Positions 34,342 to 43,161 of a DNA stretch of 51,175 nt are shown in pieces. The position numbers were made by a program, and so were the translations under genes. Source of the stretch: Lachnospiraceae bacterium (lineage in GTDB: Bacteria; Bacillota; Clostridia; Lachnospirales; Lachnospiraceae); assembly GCA_017473905.1 (NCBI GenBank), contig JAFUJA010000001.1, positions 1 to 51,175 on the forward strand, read 5' to 3'. The notes under the pieces were generated by a model. That model worked only from the letters and a program-made list of their open reading frames with translations. It was not told the origin of the DNA and searched no databases. The first letter of the stretch is position 1, and the number at the start of each line of letters is the position of its first letter.

Positions 34342-37134
34342 ATGAAAAAAGACAAAGAATCCAAAATGAGCGGATATAAAAAAATACGTTATTATCTGGT
34401 TACGGAAAACATCTTTATTGTATTAGCCTTTTTGCTGATTGCGGTAGGTGTTTATAATCTGGTGGACGTAGGACTTGGCCAGTGGCTTCCCTATACCTAT
34501 ATTTGTGCGGGAGCCATTCTTCTTGTTGTAGGTGTAACCATTGCAATTAAGATGATTAAGGCTTTTCAGCGGGAGGACATTCCGGCATACGTGAATTTGC
34601 TTGAATCGGAAGATGTTGACCCGGAATCCGGCTTGTTATATTATGACAGTTTTATCAAAAAAGCAGATACCCAGATGCAGCTTGCACTTACAAGCTGCTA
34701 TTTGGTGTGTTTTCATATTGACGGCATTGAACATTTGCGTCATTTTGTAGGTTATCAGAAATCTGCGGATACCATGGCGGAAATCGGTGGATTATTCAGT
34801 GCACTGGAGAAAAAGCTGGGAAGCCGTAACGTGCTTTGCGGCAGTAAATCCGGTCATGAGATTATGTTGTTTGTCCAGAGTGAAGATAAAAACAGTCTGA
34901 AGGCGGAATTGCAGGAACTCATTAATAATATCAACGGTATTATGTTGCATCTTCCCACCGCAGAGAATTTCACCACATACTGTGGCTACAGCTGTTATCC
35001 CCGTCATGCGGCATCTATGGATGAACTGGTGAAGAATACCAGTTTTGCCGTGTACGAAGCAACCATGTTCCACAAATCCGAACCGAATTTCTTCTCTCCT
35101 GATGCATATCGCCGTCAGGAAACGGAATACTTAAAGGATAACAAGCTTCGCGTTCTTTTGGACAAGAATGAATTAAAATACAAGTTCCAGCCGATTGTCA
35201 GTGCAAAGACAGGTAAGATTTATGCATATGAAGCATTGATGCGTACAGAGAAAGACATGGGATTAACGCCGGTGGATGTTCTCGAGCTGGCAACCCGTCA
35301 GGATCGTTTGTATGAAGTAGAGCATTATACCTTTTATAATGTTCTCAAAATTATGAGCGAGAACAATAATCTCTTTGAAAAGAGAAAATTATTTTTAAAC
35401 AGTATTCCTACGGCAATCATCAAAGAAAAAGAATTTGATGAGCTGTTGGACCAGTATCAGGATCTGATGAAAAGCCTTGTTATTGAAATTACCGAAAACG
35501 GCATGCAGTCTGAGGAATCCTGTGAAGCCGTTCATAAATACATGGAGAAGAGCGGCTGTGAGCTTGCACTGGATGATTACGGAACCGGATATTCCAATGC
35601 ATCCTCTCTTTTAAAGAACAGCCCCAATTACTTAAAAATTGATCACTCCATGATTATGGGTATTGATACGGACAGTAAAAAGCAGCATCTTGTCTCCAGT
35701 TATATTTCTTTTGCAAATAACCATAACATGAAGATTCTGGCAGAAGGCGTAGAGACAGCTGATGAGTTGCAGATGGTTATCCAGCTTGGATGTCATCTGA
35801 TTCAGGGCTTTTATACAGGTCGTCCCAATACGGTTATCGTGGATCATATCAATGAAGAAATTGAAAATGAAATTGTGGCAATTAACTTAAAGCTTGCCAA
35901 GCTTGCATACGAGAATAAAATCTACGAAACAAATAATTTTGATGTGGTTTCCATTGTTAATCTTGCATTGGATTTTTATTCCCAGATTTTTATCGGACAT
36001 GCTTCCACTAAAATTGTGGGGGATAAGGACCGTGAAGTATGTATGGGTATTAAAATCAAAGACAATACAGAGGCGGTTGTGACAATTTCCAACGTGAATT
36101 TAAGAGGGCGTGATATGCCTGCCATTTCCGTTGGAGAAAACTCCACATTGGTGTTGTGCCTTGAAGGCGAGAATACCTTGTCTTATGAGGGTATTTATGT
36201 ACCCAAGTCTTCCAAACTGGTGATTCAGGGTAAGGGAAATCTTACCGTTCATGTGGATCATAACAACGGAATCGGAATCGGTTCCACAGGTAATGTTCCT
36301 TACGGCTCATTGACCTTTGAAACGGAAGGTACGGTACGAATTGAATCCAATGGTGAAATCGTTATCGGTATCGGTGGCACTGTTGCAGACGAAGAATCAG
36401 AAATCCGGTTTGTAAAAGGTAATATTGAAATTATTTCTAACGGCAGTAAGTCCATCGGTGTGGGTGCCATGGACGGATTTGTAAAAGTAGCGGTGGAAGA
36501 CAGTGATATTGCAATTTCTTCTTCCGGTGCGGAATCCGTTGGTATTGGTTCATTTTCCGGTGAAGTGGATATTGTATCTTCCGGTAATATTGAAATGGAT
36601 GCTTCCGGAAGCTATGCTACGGGTATCGGTAGTCTTAGAGACGGCAAAGGCCAGATTGCAGTGAATGCAGGACGGGCAAAGATGATTCTTCACTGTATGG
36701 AAGGTGTGGGAATCGGTTCCATGGACGGTTTCATGAACACACAGATATCCGGCGGGGAAGTGTTTGTTTACATCGAAGGTTCAGATGTGGGTGGTATTGG
36801 TAATTACCACGGAGGCGGTAACACAATCATCCGTTCCGGCGTGGTTAAGGTTGTTTTACTTGCGGCGAATCCCATGCCGCTGGGAGATGTAAAAGGATAT
36901 CTTGAGATTTCCGGCGGTAATGTATTCTGCGATCTTGCAGGAACGGTACAGCCCGTTAACCAGTTTGGAGTCCCTGTATTTGAACGTGTGATTGAATCTA
37001 AAGATACTTACTACAGCAGGGTAGAAACTGCAGAAGGAATTTATCAGTATATTGCGGAACCCTCGGAGCTTTTTGAAAATCTTCACATTTATGTTCCGAA
37101 ATTCTGTGTGGAAACACCTCTTGAGGTTTACTGA
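34342..37134 (+). CDS. c-di-GMP phosphodiesterase (degenerate GGDEF + EAL) with C-terminal beta-solenoid
   Basis: Two N-terminal membrane helices (about 20-70) place the rest in the cytoplasm. A GGDEF domain follows in which the active motif reads SGHEI (170-174), so it should not make c-di-GMP. The EAL domain keeps the catalytic set: EALMR (Glu297), Asn in FLNSIP, EITEN, DDYGTG (Asp411-412), LKID, AEGVET (Glu468), QGFYTG. The last third (about 575-870) is a right-handed beta-solenoid-like array of GIGS/GIGN repeats usually found in secreted carbohydrate-binding proteins. ATG 34342 is 11 nt after AAGGAG; TTG 34336 is the alternative. 930 aa, monocistronic. Confidence 0.85.
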   Translation: MKKDKESKMSGYKKIRYYLVTENIFIVLAFLLIAVGVYNLVDVGLGQWLPYTYICAGAILLVVGVTIAIKMIKAFQREDIPAYVNLLESEDVDPESGLLYYDSFIKKADTQMQLALTSCYLVCFHIDGIEHLRHFVGYQKSADTMAEIGGLFSALEKKLGSRNVLCGSKSGHEIMLFVQSEDKNSLKAELQELINNINGIMLHLPTAENFTTYCGYSCYPRHAASMDELVKNTSFAVYEATMFHKSEPNFFSPDAYRRQETEYLKDNKLRVLLDKNELKYKFQPIVSAKTGKIYAYEALMRTEKDMGLTPVDVLELATRQDRLYEVEHYTFYNVLKIMSENNNLFEKRKLFLNSIPTAIIKEKEFDELLDQYQDLMKSLVIEITENGMQSEESCEAVHKYMEKSGCELALDDYGTGYSNASSLLKNSPNYLKIDHSMIMGIDTDSKKQHLVSSYISFANNHNMKILAEGVETADELQMVIQLGCHLIQGFYTGRPNTVIVDHINEEIENEIVAINLKLAKLAYENKIYETNNFDVVSIVNLALDFYSQIFIGHASTKIVGDKDREVCMGIKIKDNTEAVVTISNVNLRGRDMPAISVGENSTLVLCLEGENTLSYEGIYVPKSSKLVIQGKGNLTVHVDHNNGIGIGSTGNVPYGSLTFETEGTVRIESNGEIVIGIGGTVADEESEIRFVKGNIEIISNGSKSIGVGAMDGFVKVAVEDSDIAISSSGAESVGIGSFSGEVDIVSSGNIEMDASGSYATGIGSLRDGKGQIAVNAGRAKMILHCMEGVGIGSMDGFMNTQISGGEVFVYIEGSDVGGIGNYHGGGNTIIRSGVVKVVLLAANPMPLGDVKGYLEISGGNVFCDLAGTVQPVNQFGVPVFERVIESKDTYYSRVETAEGIYQYIAEPSELFENLHIYVPKFCVETPLEVY

Positions 37135-37196
37135 TAAAACATGTATGATGAACATATGATTTTCGGCATCTGGTCCGAATCAACCAACAGACTGAT

Positions 37197-37226
37197 AAAA
37201 CGGGAAGAGTATATTCTTCCCGTTTT
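37197..37226 (+). terminator. Rho-independent terminator of the EAL gene
   Basis: AAAACGGGAAGA (37197-37208) pairs perfectly with TCTTCCCGTTTT (37215-37226). Confidence 0.85.
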
Positions 37227-37303
37227 CCTCTTACTCTCTGACAGGACATAAAAAGAAATCGTTAAGCCAAACTAAAAATAATAAGCATTGAAAGGAAGAC
37301 AGC

Positions 37304-40234
37304 ATGAGTAAAAACGGATTGAAAAATCTGGCTGCATATGAAATTGTAGAGGACAGATTTATTGAAGATTTAAATACACAGGGAACATTATTACGTCATA
37401 AAAAAACCGGGGCAAGAGTGGCTCTTTTATCCAACAATGATGATAACAAGGTTTTTTATATCGGATTTCGTACCCCGCCTGCTGACAGTACAGGTGTGGC
37501 TCATATTGTGGAACATACCGTACTTTGCGGTTCCGAGCATTTTCCGGTAAAGGATCCTTTTATTGAACTGGCTAAGGGTTCCTTAAATACCTTCTTAAAT
37601 GCCATGACTTTTCCGGATAAAACTGTATATCCCGTTGCAAGCTGCAACGATAAGGATTTTCAGAATTTAATGCATGTGTATCTGGATTCCGTTTTTTATC
37701 CTAATATCTACAAGGAAGAAAACATCTTCCGTCAGGAAGGCTGGCATTATGAGTTAAAAGATGAAAATGAACCGTTGACTATCAATGGTGTGGTTTACAG
37801 TGAAATGAAAGGGGCATTTTCTTCACCTGATGATGTACTGGAGCGGGAAATCATGAACTCCCTGTATCCGGATACTTCTTACGGTGTGGAATCCGGCGGA
37901 CATCCGGATGTGATTCCCGAGCTGACCTACGAAGATTATCTTGCATTTCATAAAAAGTTTTATCATCCTTCCAACAGCTATATTTACCTTTACGGTGATA
38001 TGGATATGGAAGAGAAGCTTCGTTTTATTGATGAGGAATATTTATGCAAATTTGATTATCTGGAAGTGGATTCTGTCATCAAAGAACAGCCTGCTTTTGA
38101 CGGATGCAGGGAATCAGTGATTGAGTATCCTATTTCTGAGACGGAATCGGAGGAAGACAATGCGTATCTTTCCTTTAATGCGGTTGTAGGTAAAAGTGTA
38201 GACAGGGAACTCTATCTTGCATTTGCAATTCTGGATTATGCCATTTGCTCTGCTCCCGGGGCCCCTTTGAAAAAGGCTTTGATTGACAAAGGAATCGGTA
38301 AAGATGTTTACAGTACCTATGAAAACGGTATTTTCCAGCCCTATTTCTCTGTTATCTCCAAGAATACCAATGCGGACAGAAAAGAAGAGTTTTTGGAAAC
38401 GATTCAGGAAGTGTTATGCAATCTTGTAAAAGAAGGCGTGGACAGAAAAGCACTTGCTGCGGCAATTCAGTATTATGAATTCCGTTACAGAGAAGCAGAT
38501 TTCGGCTCTTATCCCAAGGGACTTATGTATGGTCTTACGGTTCTGGACAGCTGGCTTTATGATGATGCCCTTGCATTCTGGCACATTGAAGCCAATGACA
38601 TGTATCGTCTGATGAAGGAACGTATTGAAACCGATTACTTTGAAGAGCTGATTCAGAAATATCTGATTGATAACAGTCATAAATCCGTTGTTACCGCAGT
38701 TCCCGTTAAAGGTCTTACGGAGAAGCGCGAGAAACAGCTGGAGGAAAGCCTTACAGCATATAAAAACAGCCTTACATCCGAAGAAATTCAGGATATTATC
38801 AAAAAGGCAGAGGCTTTGAAGGAATATCAGGAAACTCCCGACAGCAAAGAGGCATTGGAGTGTATCCCTCTTTTAAAAAGAGAGGATATGAGAAAAGAAG
38901 TGCTTCCTTTTGACAATACGGTAAAAGATTTGGCAGGCAGTACCTTTTTACACCATGATATTTTTACCAATGGTATCGGTTATGTAAGAATATCCTTTGA
39001 TGCGGACAATATCCCCGCAGAACTTTTGCCCTACACCGGTATACTGAAAAATGTAATCGGCTATATGGATACCGCAAAGAGAAAGTACGGTGAACTGTTC
39101 CATGAAGTGCATCTTCTTACGGGAGGATTCTCTACCGGTTTTCATGTGTATGAAGATAGTATGGAGAACAACAAACCTCATCTTTATTACGAAGTAAAAA
39201 TGAAGGTTTTATATGAAAATATGGAAAAGGCCTTTGCTCTTCTGGAAGAAATTCTTCTGGAAACTTCTTTTGAAGATACGGGACGTTTGTATGAAATCGT
39301 GGCGGAAGCCAAATCCAGAATGCAGTCCCAGTTAATGGCTTCCGGGCACAGTGCCGCAGCGGGAAGAGCAGCTTCTTATTTATCCGGAGCGGCAGCTCTG
39401 ATGGAAGAAATGTCAGGTATCAGCTATTACAGATTCCTTGAGGATACAGAGCGTAATTTTGATGCATGTAAAGAAGAACTTGTAAGCAAATTAAAAGAAC
39501 TGCTTGTAAGAATTCTCCGTCCCGAAAATGTGTTGCTGGATTATACGTCACCTTTAAAAGAAGAAGCAGGAATCGGAAAAGCCTTCCTGTCTTTGAAGGG
39601 CAGATTGTTTCAGACGGAAATTACCGATGCAGACTGCAGTGTTTGTCCGGTAAAGAAGAACGAAGGTTTCACCAATTCCGCCAAGGTGCAGTATGTATGC
39701 CGTGCCGGAAAGTATCTGAAGGATGACTCGGATTATACCGGTTCCCTGAAAGTACTTCGTACCATTTTAGGATATGATTATCTTTGGGGCCGGGTTCGTG
39801 TGGAAGGCGGCGCCTATGGCTGTATGTCCGCATTTAAGCGAAACGGTCTGGGATATTTCGTATCTTACCGTGATCCTAACCTGACTAAAACCAATCAGGT
39901 GTTTGAAGAAGTTGTGGAATATCTGGAAGGATATGAGGCGGATGAGCGGGAAATGACACAGTATATCATCGGTACCATGAGTGATGAGGATGCGCCTCTT
40001 ACTCCCGTGGCGAGAGGACAGCGTTCCTATCTTGCCTACCGTATGAATGTGGCTATTGAAACCCTTCAGAAGGAAAGAGATGAACTGCTTGCCACCACGG
40101 AGAAGGAAATCCGAGCGCTTGCACCTTTTATGAAAAATATGCTGGAGGCAGATTGTATCTGCGTTGTAGGAAATACCACCGCAATCGGCGAGGCGGCAGA
40201 GTTGTTTGAAAAAATTGAGCCTTTGTTCCACTAA
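37304..40234 (+). CDS. M16C-family zinc metallopeptidase (presequence-protease type)
   Basis: Cytoplasmic insulinase-family peptidase related to mitochondrial PreP and HypA-type M16C enzymes; degrades peptides. The inverted zinc motif is HIVEH (His67, Glu70, His71), with the third zinc ligand Glu167 exactly 100 residues after His67, as in PreP. The C-terminal half holds the substrate-contact Arg/Tyr region (GAYGCMSAFKRNGLGYFVSYRDPN). Length 976 aa is canonical. AAAGGAAG precedes the ATG. Confidence 0.93.
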   Translation: MSKNGLKNLAAYEIVEDRFIEDLNTQGTLLRHKKTGARVALLSNNDDNKVFYIGFRTPPADSTGVAHIVEHTVLCGSEHFPVKDPFIELAKGSLNTFLNAMTFPDKTVYPVASCNDKDFQNLMHVYLDSVFYPNIYKEENIFRQEGWHYELKDENEPLTINGVVYSEMKGAFSSPDDVLEREIMNSLYPDTSYGVESGGHPDVIPELTYEDYLAFHKKFYHPSNSYIYLYGDMDMEEKLRFIDEEYLCKFDYLEVDSVIKEQPAFDGCRESVIEYPISETESEEDNAYLSFNAVVGKSVDRELYLAFAILDYAICSAPGAPLKKALIDKGIGKDVYSTYENGIFQPYFSVISKNTNADRKEEFLETIQEVLCNLVKEGVDRKALAAAIQYYEFRYREADFGSYPKGLMYGLTVLDSWLYDDALAFWHIEANDMYRLMKERIETDYFEELIQKYLIDNSHKSVVTAVPVKGLTEKREKQLEESLTAYKNSLTSEEIQDIIKKAEALKEYQETPDSKEALECIPLLKREDMRKEVLPFDNTVKDLAGSTFLHHDIFTNGIGYVRISFDADNIPAELLPYTGILKNVIGYMDTAKRKYGELFHEVHLLTGGFSTGFHVYEDSMENNKPHLYYEVKMKVLYENMEKAFALLEEILLETSFEDTGRLYEIVAEAKSRMQSQLMASGHSAAAGRAASYLSGAAALMEEMSGISYYRFLEDTERNFDACKEELVSKLKELLVRILRPENVLLDYTSPLKEEAGIGKAFLSLKGRLFQTEITDADCSVCPVKKNEGFTNSAKVQYVCRAGKYLKDDSDYTGSLKVLRTILGYDYLWGRVRVEGGAYGCMSAFKRNGLGYFVSYRDPNLTKTNQVFEEVVEYLEGYEADEREMTQYIIGTMSDEDAPLTPVARGQRSYLAYRMNVAIETLQKERDELLATTEKEIRALAPFMKNMLEADCICVVGNTTAIGEAAELFEKIEPLFH

Positions 40235-40264
40235 ATTTATAAAATTCTAACTTTTACCATAAAA

Positions 40265-40324
40265 AATACTTTTGCGTCCGTATCCTTTTTAGAAGCTTTT
40301 AAAACGGAAGCGAAAGTATTTTTT
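40265..40324 (+). terminator. Rho-independent terminator of the M16C gene
   Basis: AATACTTTTGCGTCCGT (40265-40281) faces ACGGAAGCGAAAGTATT (40304-40320) with one wobble and one mismatch, then TTTT. Confidence 0.85.
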
Positions 40325-40340
40325 ATTGGGAGGAGTTCTT

Positions 40341-41375
40341 ATGAAGAAAAAATGGAATTGTGAGAAAAAGGGAAGCGTAACTGGGCTGGGCAAGCGTCTG
40401 GCATTACTGGGAGTCGGCGGATGCATGCTGGTTTCACTCGCGGGATGCGGCATGAGTGATACAACGGCAGCGGAAATTGTACCGTATAAAAACAGTTTTA
40501 CGGAAGCCGGATCTTATTCTGCAACCGCAGACCAGGTGGCAGAATTTGACGGTGGGGAATATGAGTATACGGAAGAAACCACAACTACGGTGGTGGAGCC
40601 CGGATCCGATACATCCGTTGCCACCAACCGAAAGCTGATTCAAACCGTAGACCTTACCGTGGAGACGGAGAATTTTGAGGAGCTGAATGCAAACGTAGAG
40701 AAACGGATTACCGCACTCGGCGGTTATGTGGAACAGGCTTATACCTATAACGGAAGCGCTTACAGCACAGGTAAAATAATGCGTTACGCCACAATCACCA
40801 TTCGTTTGCCTGAGGAAAAATTAAGTGTATTTGTGGATGAGGTTTCGTCAGGCGCAAATGTGATTTCCAAGACAACAAGCACGGAAGACGTTACCTTACA
40901 GTATGTGGATACCCAGGGCTTAAAAGAAATGTATCTTGCGGAAGAAAAAAGCCTTCTTGCACTTTTGGAGCAGGCAGAAAGTGTGGAAGATATCAGCTTT
41001 CTGGTATCTGAACTTTCCACGGTACGTTATGAAATAGAACATTTGGAATCCAGACTTCGTACATACGACAATCTTGTGGATTATGCAACCGTGAATTTAC
41101 GAATTGATGAAGTGGAAGTTTTAACACCTCTGACCGTAGAAGAAAAGACCTTCTGGCAGGAAGTGACAGAGGGCACAAAAGCAAGCTTTTTAAATCTCTG
41201 GAACGGATTTTTATCTTTTATAAAAGGAATCATCATTGCATCTCCTTATCTGATTCCCGTTGTCATTGTAATCGGTGTGTTTGTTCTTGCAATTCGTTTG
41301 ATTATTGTTATAATAAAAAAGGCGATTGCCAAAGGCAAGACGCATAAAAAAGCAGAAGAAGAGGTAAAACAGTAA
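40341..41375 (+). CDS. DUF4349 lipoprotein
   Basis: Surface lipoprotein of unknown function. The signal ends in LAGC, lipidated Cys. The body matches DUF4349: RKLIQTVDLTVETENFEELN, an LGGYVE segment, TITIRLPEEKL, a coiled-coil middle (VEDISFLVSELSTVRYEIEHLESRL) and a C-terminal membrane helix (IIIASPYLIPVVIVIGVFVLAI). The start at 40341 follows GGGAGGAG; TTG 40326 is rejected. 344 aa. era follows after 2 nt. Confidence 0.88.
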   Translation: MKKKWNCEKKGSVTGLGKRLALLGVGGCMLVSLAGCGMSDTTAAEIVPYKNSFTEAGSYSATADQVAEFDGGEYEYTEETTTTVVEPGSDTSVATNRKLIQTVDLTVETENFEELNANVEKRITALGGYVEQAYTYNGSAYSTGKIMRYATITIRLPEEKLSVFVDEVSSGANVISKTTSTEDVTLQYVDTQGLKEMYLAEEKSLLALLEQAESVEDISFLVSELSTVRYEIEHLESRLRTYDNLVDYATVNLRIDEVEVLTPLTVEEKTFWQEVTEGTKASFLNLWNGFLSFIKGIIIASPYLIPVVIVIGVFVLAIRLIIVIIKKAIAKGKTHKKAEEEVKQ

Positions 41376-41377
41376 GC

Positions 41378-42277
41378 ATGGATAATAAGAAGTCCGGATT
41401 CGTAACAATGATAGGAAGACCAAACGTGGGAAAATCCACGTTGATGAACGGTTTAATCGGTCAGAAGGTGGCAATTACATCCAATAAGCCCCAGACCACA
41501 AGAAACCGTATCCAGACAGTCTATACGGATGATACCATGCAGATTGTTTTCGTTGATACGCCCGGACTTCATAAGTCTAAAAACAAGCTGGGCGACTACA
41601 TGATGAGTGCGGCGAAAAGCACCATCAATGAAGCGGATGTGATTCTCTGGCTTGTGGAACCCACCACTTTTATCGGTGCGGGGGAGAAGAATATTATTGA
41701 AACCTTAAAAACCGTAAGAACACCGGTGATTCTGGTTGTAAATAAAATCGACACTGTAAAAAAAGACGAGCTTTTACAGGTAATTGACTGCTACCGCAAG
41801 CAGCTGGATTTTGCGGAAGTGGTGCCGGTTTCTGCTTTGAAAGCAGACAACTTTGCAACACTTTTGGAATGTATTAAAAAATACCTGCCTTACGGACCTT
41901 TCTTTTATGACAAAGATACCCTTACGGACCAGCCTGAGCGTCAGATTGTTGCGGAGTTAATCAGAGAAAAGGCGCTTCGGTGTCTTTCCGATGAAATCCC
42001 CCACGGAATTGCTGTTTGTATCGATACCATGAAATTTGAGAAAAAGATAGTGGAAATCGAGGCAACCATTGTTTGCGAGCGGGATTCCCACAAGGGAATC
42101 ATTATCGGAAAAGGGGGACAGATGCTTAAAAAAATCGGTTCCCAGGCAAGATTTGATATTGAAAAAATGCTTGGCAAACAAGTAAATTTAAAGCTTTGGA
42201 TTAAAGTAAAAAAAGACTGGCGTGACAGTGATTTCATGCTGAAAAATTTCGGTTTTCAGTCCAAAGATTTCGAATAG
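41378..42277 (+). CDS. era: GTPase Era
   Basis: Ribosome assembly GTPase acting on 16S rRNA. G1 GRPNVGKST, G3 DTPGLH, G4 NKID and a C-terminal KH domain (GIIIGKGGQMLKKIGSQAR). 299 aa is canonical. It starts 2 nt after the DUF4349 gene and is followed by yqzL and recO, the widespread Firmicute order. Confidence 0.98.
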   Translation: MDNKKSGFVTMIGRPNVGKSTLMNGLIGQKVAITSNKPQTTRNRIQTVYTDDTMQIVFVDTPGLHKSKNKLGDYMMSAAKSTINEADVILWLVEPTTFIGAGEKNIIETLKTVRTPVILVVNKIDTVKKDELLQVIDCYRKQLDFAEVVPVSALKADNFATLLECIKKYLPYGPFFYDKDTLTDQPERQIVAELIREKALRCLSDEIPHGIAVCIDTMKFEKKIVEIEATIVCERDSHKGIIIGKGGQMLKKIGSQARFDIEKMLGKQVNLKLWIKVKKDWRDSDFMLKNFGFQSKDFE

Positions 42278-42291
42278 TTTTTCATAAAAAT

Positions 42292-42331
42292 GCAAACCCT
42301 AAAATCAGAATTCATTGAAGAAGAGGGTTGC
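42292..42331 (+). promoter_or_regulatory. Inverted repeat over the yqzL ribosome site
   Basis: GCAAACCCT (42292-42300) is complementary, with one bulged A, to AGGGTTGC (42324-42331), which includes the GAGGG ribosome site of the gene at 42334. Confidence 0.4.
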
Positions 42332-42333
42332 CT

Positions 42334-42540
42334 ATGAAAAACAGAAGCGAATGGAATAGTTTTATGAAAACGGGAAGCGTGGAAGACTATTTAAGATATA
42401 CGGGATGCTATAAAGAAGCTTCCGTGGATGAGCCTTCCGGAGATAAGCGGGATGTAAAAACCGCTTCGGAGAACACAGATGCAGAATTTGGTAACGGTTT
42501 TAGGAATTATCATCAGGACGGAGCCCATCGGGGAATTTGA
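42334..42540 (+). CDS. yqzL: YqzL-like small protein
   Basis: Short protein between era and recO. The N-terminus (NSFMKTGSVEDYLRYTG) matches YqzL of Bacillus, where W..F.KTG..E.YL is conserved. 68 aa, longer than the usual ~45-50, because the frame runs 62 nt into recO. The start at 42334 follows GAGGG. Function unknown; the KTGS-EDYL pattern and position carry the call. Confidence 0.75.
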   Translation: MKNRSEWNSFMKTGSVEDYLRYTGCYKEASVDEPSGDKRDVKTASENTDAEFGNGFRNYHQDGAHRGI

Positions 42541-43132
42541 CAGACGACTTGTCATTCTTACCAGGGAAAAAGGTAAAATTACGGTATTTGCCCGTGGTGC
42601 AAGACGTCAGAACAATCGATTTCTGGCAACAACAACTCCCTTTTGTTTTGGGGAGTTTGTTCTGTTTACGGGGCATAATTCCTATTCCCTGTCCGAAGCC
42701 AATATATCCCACTTTTTCGAAGAAATAAGAAGCGATTATGAGAATTCCCTGTACGGCATGTATTTTATGGAACTGGCAGATTATTATACAAGAGAAAGTA
42801 AGGACGAAGCGGACCAGTTAAAACTCCTGTTCCAGTCTTTGCGGGCGCTTGCTTCCGGAAGATACGGGCGTAAATTTTTAAAAGCCGTATATGAAATAAA
42901 AACCATTATGATTAACGGAGAATTTCCGGGGATTCCGGACAGACGGGATGATTTGGCGGGAATGGATAAGGTGATCCGTTTTTTATGGGAATGCAGACCG
43001 GAAAAAGTGTATACCTTTGCGGTCAGCGAACGTTTGGAGCAAGAGATGATTCAGACGGGAGAAACGGCAGTCAAAAACATGATAGACAAAAAATTAAATA
43101 CGTTGGAGCTGCTGGAGACTCTGACGGAATAA
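42479..43132 (+). CDS. recO: DNA repair protein RecO
   Basis: RecF-pathway protein that helps load RecA on ssDNA. The N-terminal OB fold has GIIIRTEPIGEFDRRLVILTREKGKI and ARGARRQNNRF. The start at 42479 is within yqzL, with CGGAG 7 nt upstream. 217 aa is short for RecO (usually 240-260): the C-terminal four-Cys zinc finger is missing, with only two Cys in the protein. Confidence 0.9.
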   Translation: MQNLVTVLGIIIRTEPIGEFDRRLVILTREKGKITVFARGARRQNNRFLATTTPFCFGEFVLFTGHNSYSLSEANISHFFEEIRSDYENSLYGMYFMELADYYTRESKDEADQLKLLFQSLRALASGRYGRKFLKAVYEIKTIMINGEFPGIPDRRDDLAGMDKVIRFLWECRPEKVYTFAVSERLEQEMIQTGETAVKNMIDKKLNTLELLETLTE

Positions 43133-43161
43133 GTGTAACCTTGTGTGAAAGGGTGTAAGGA

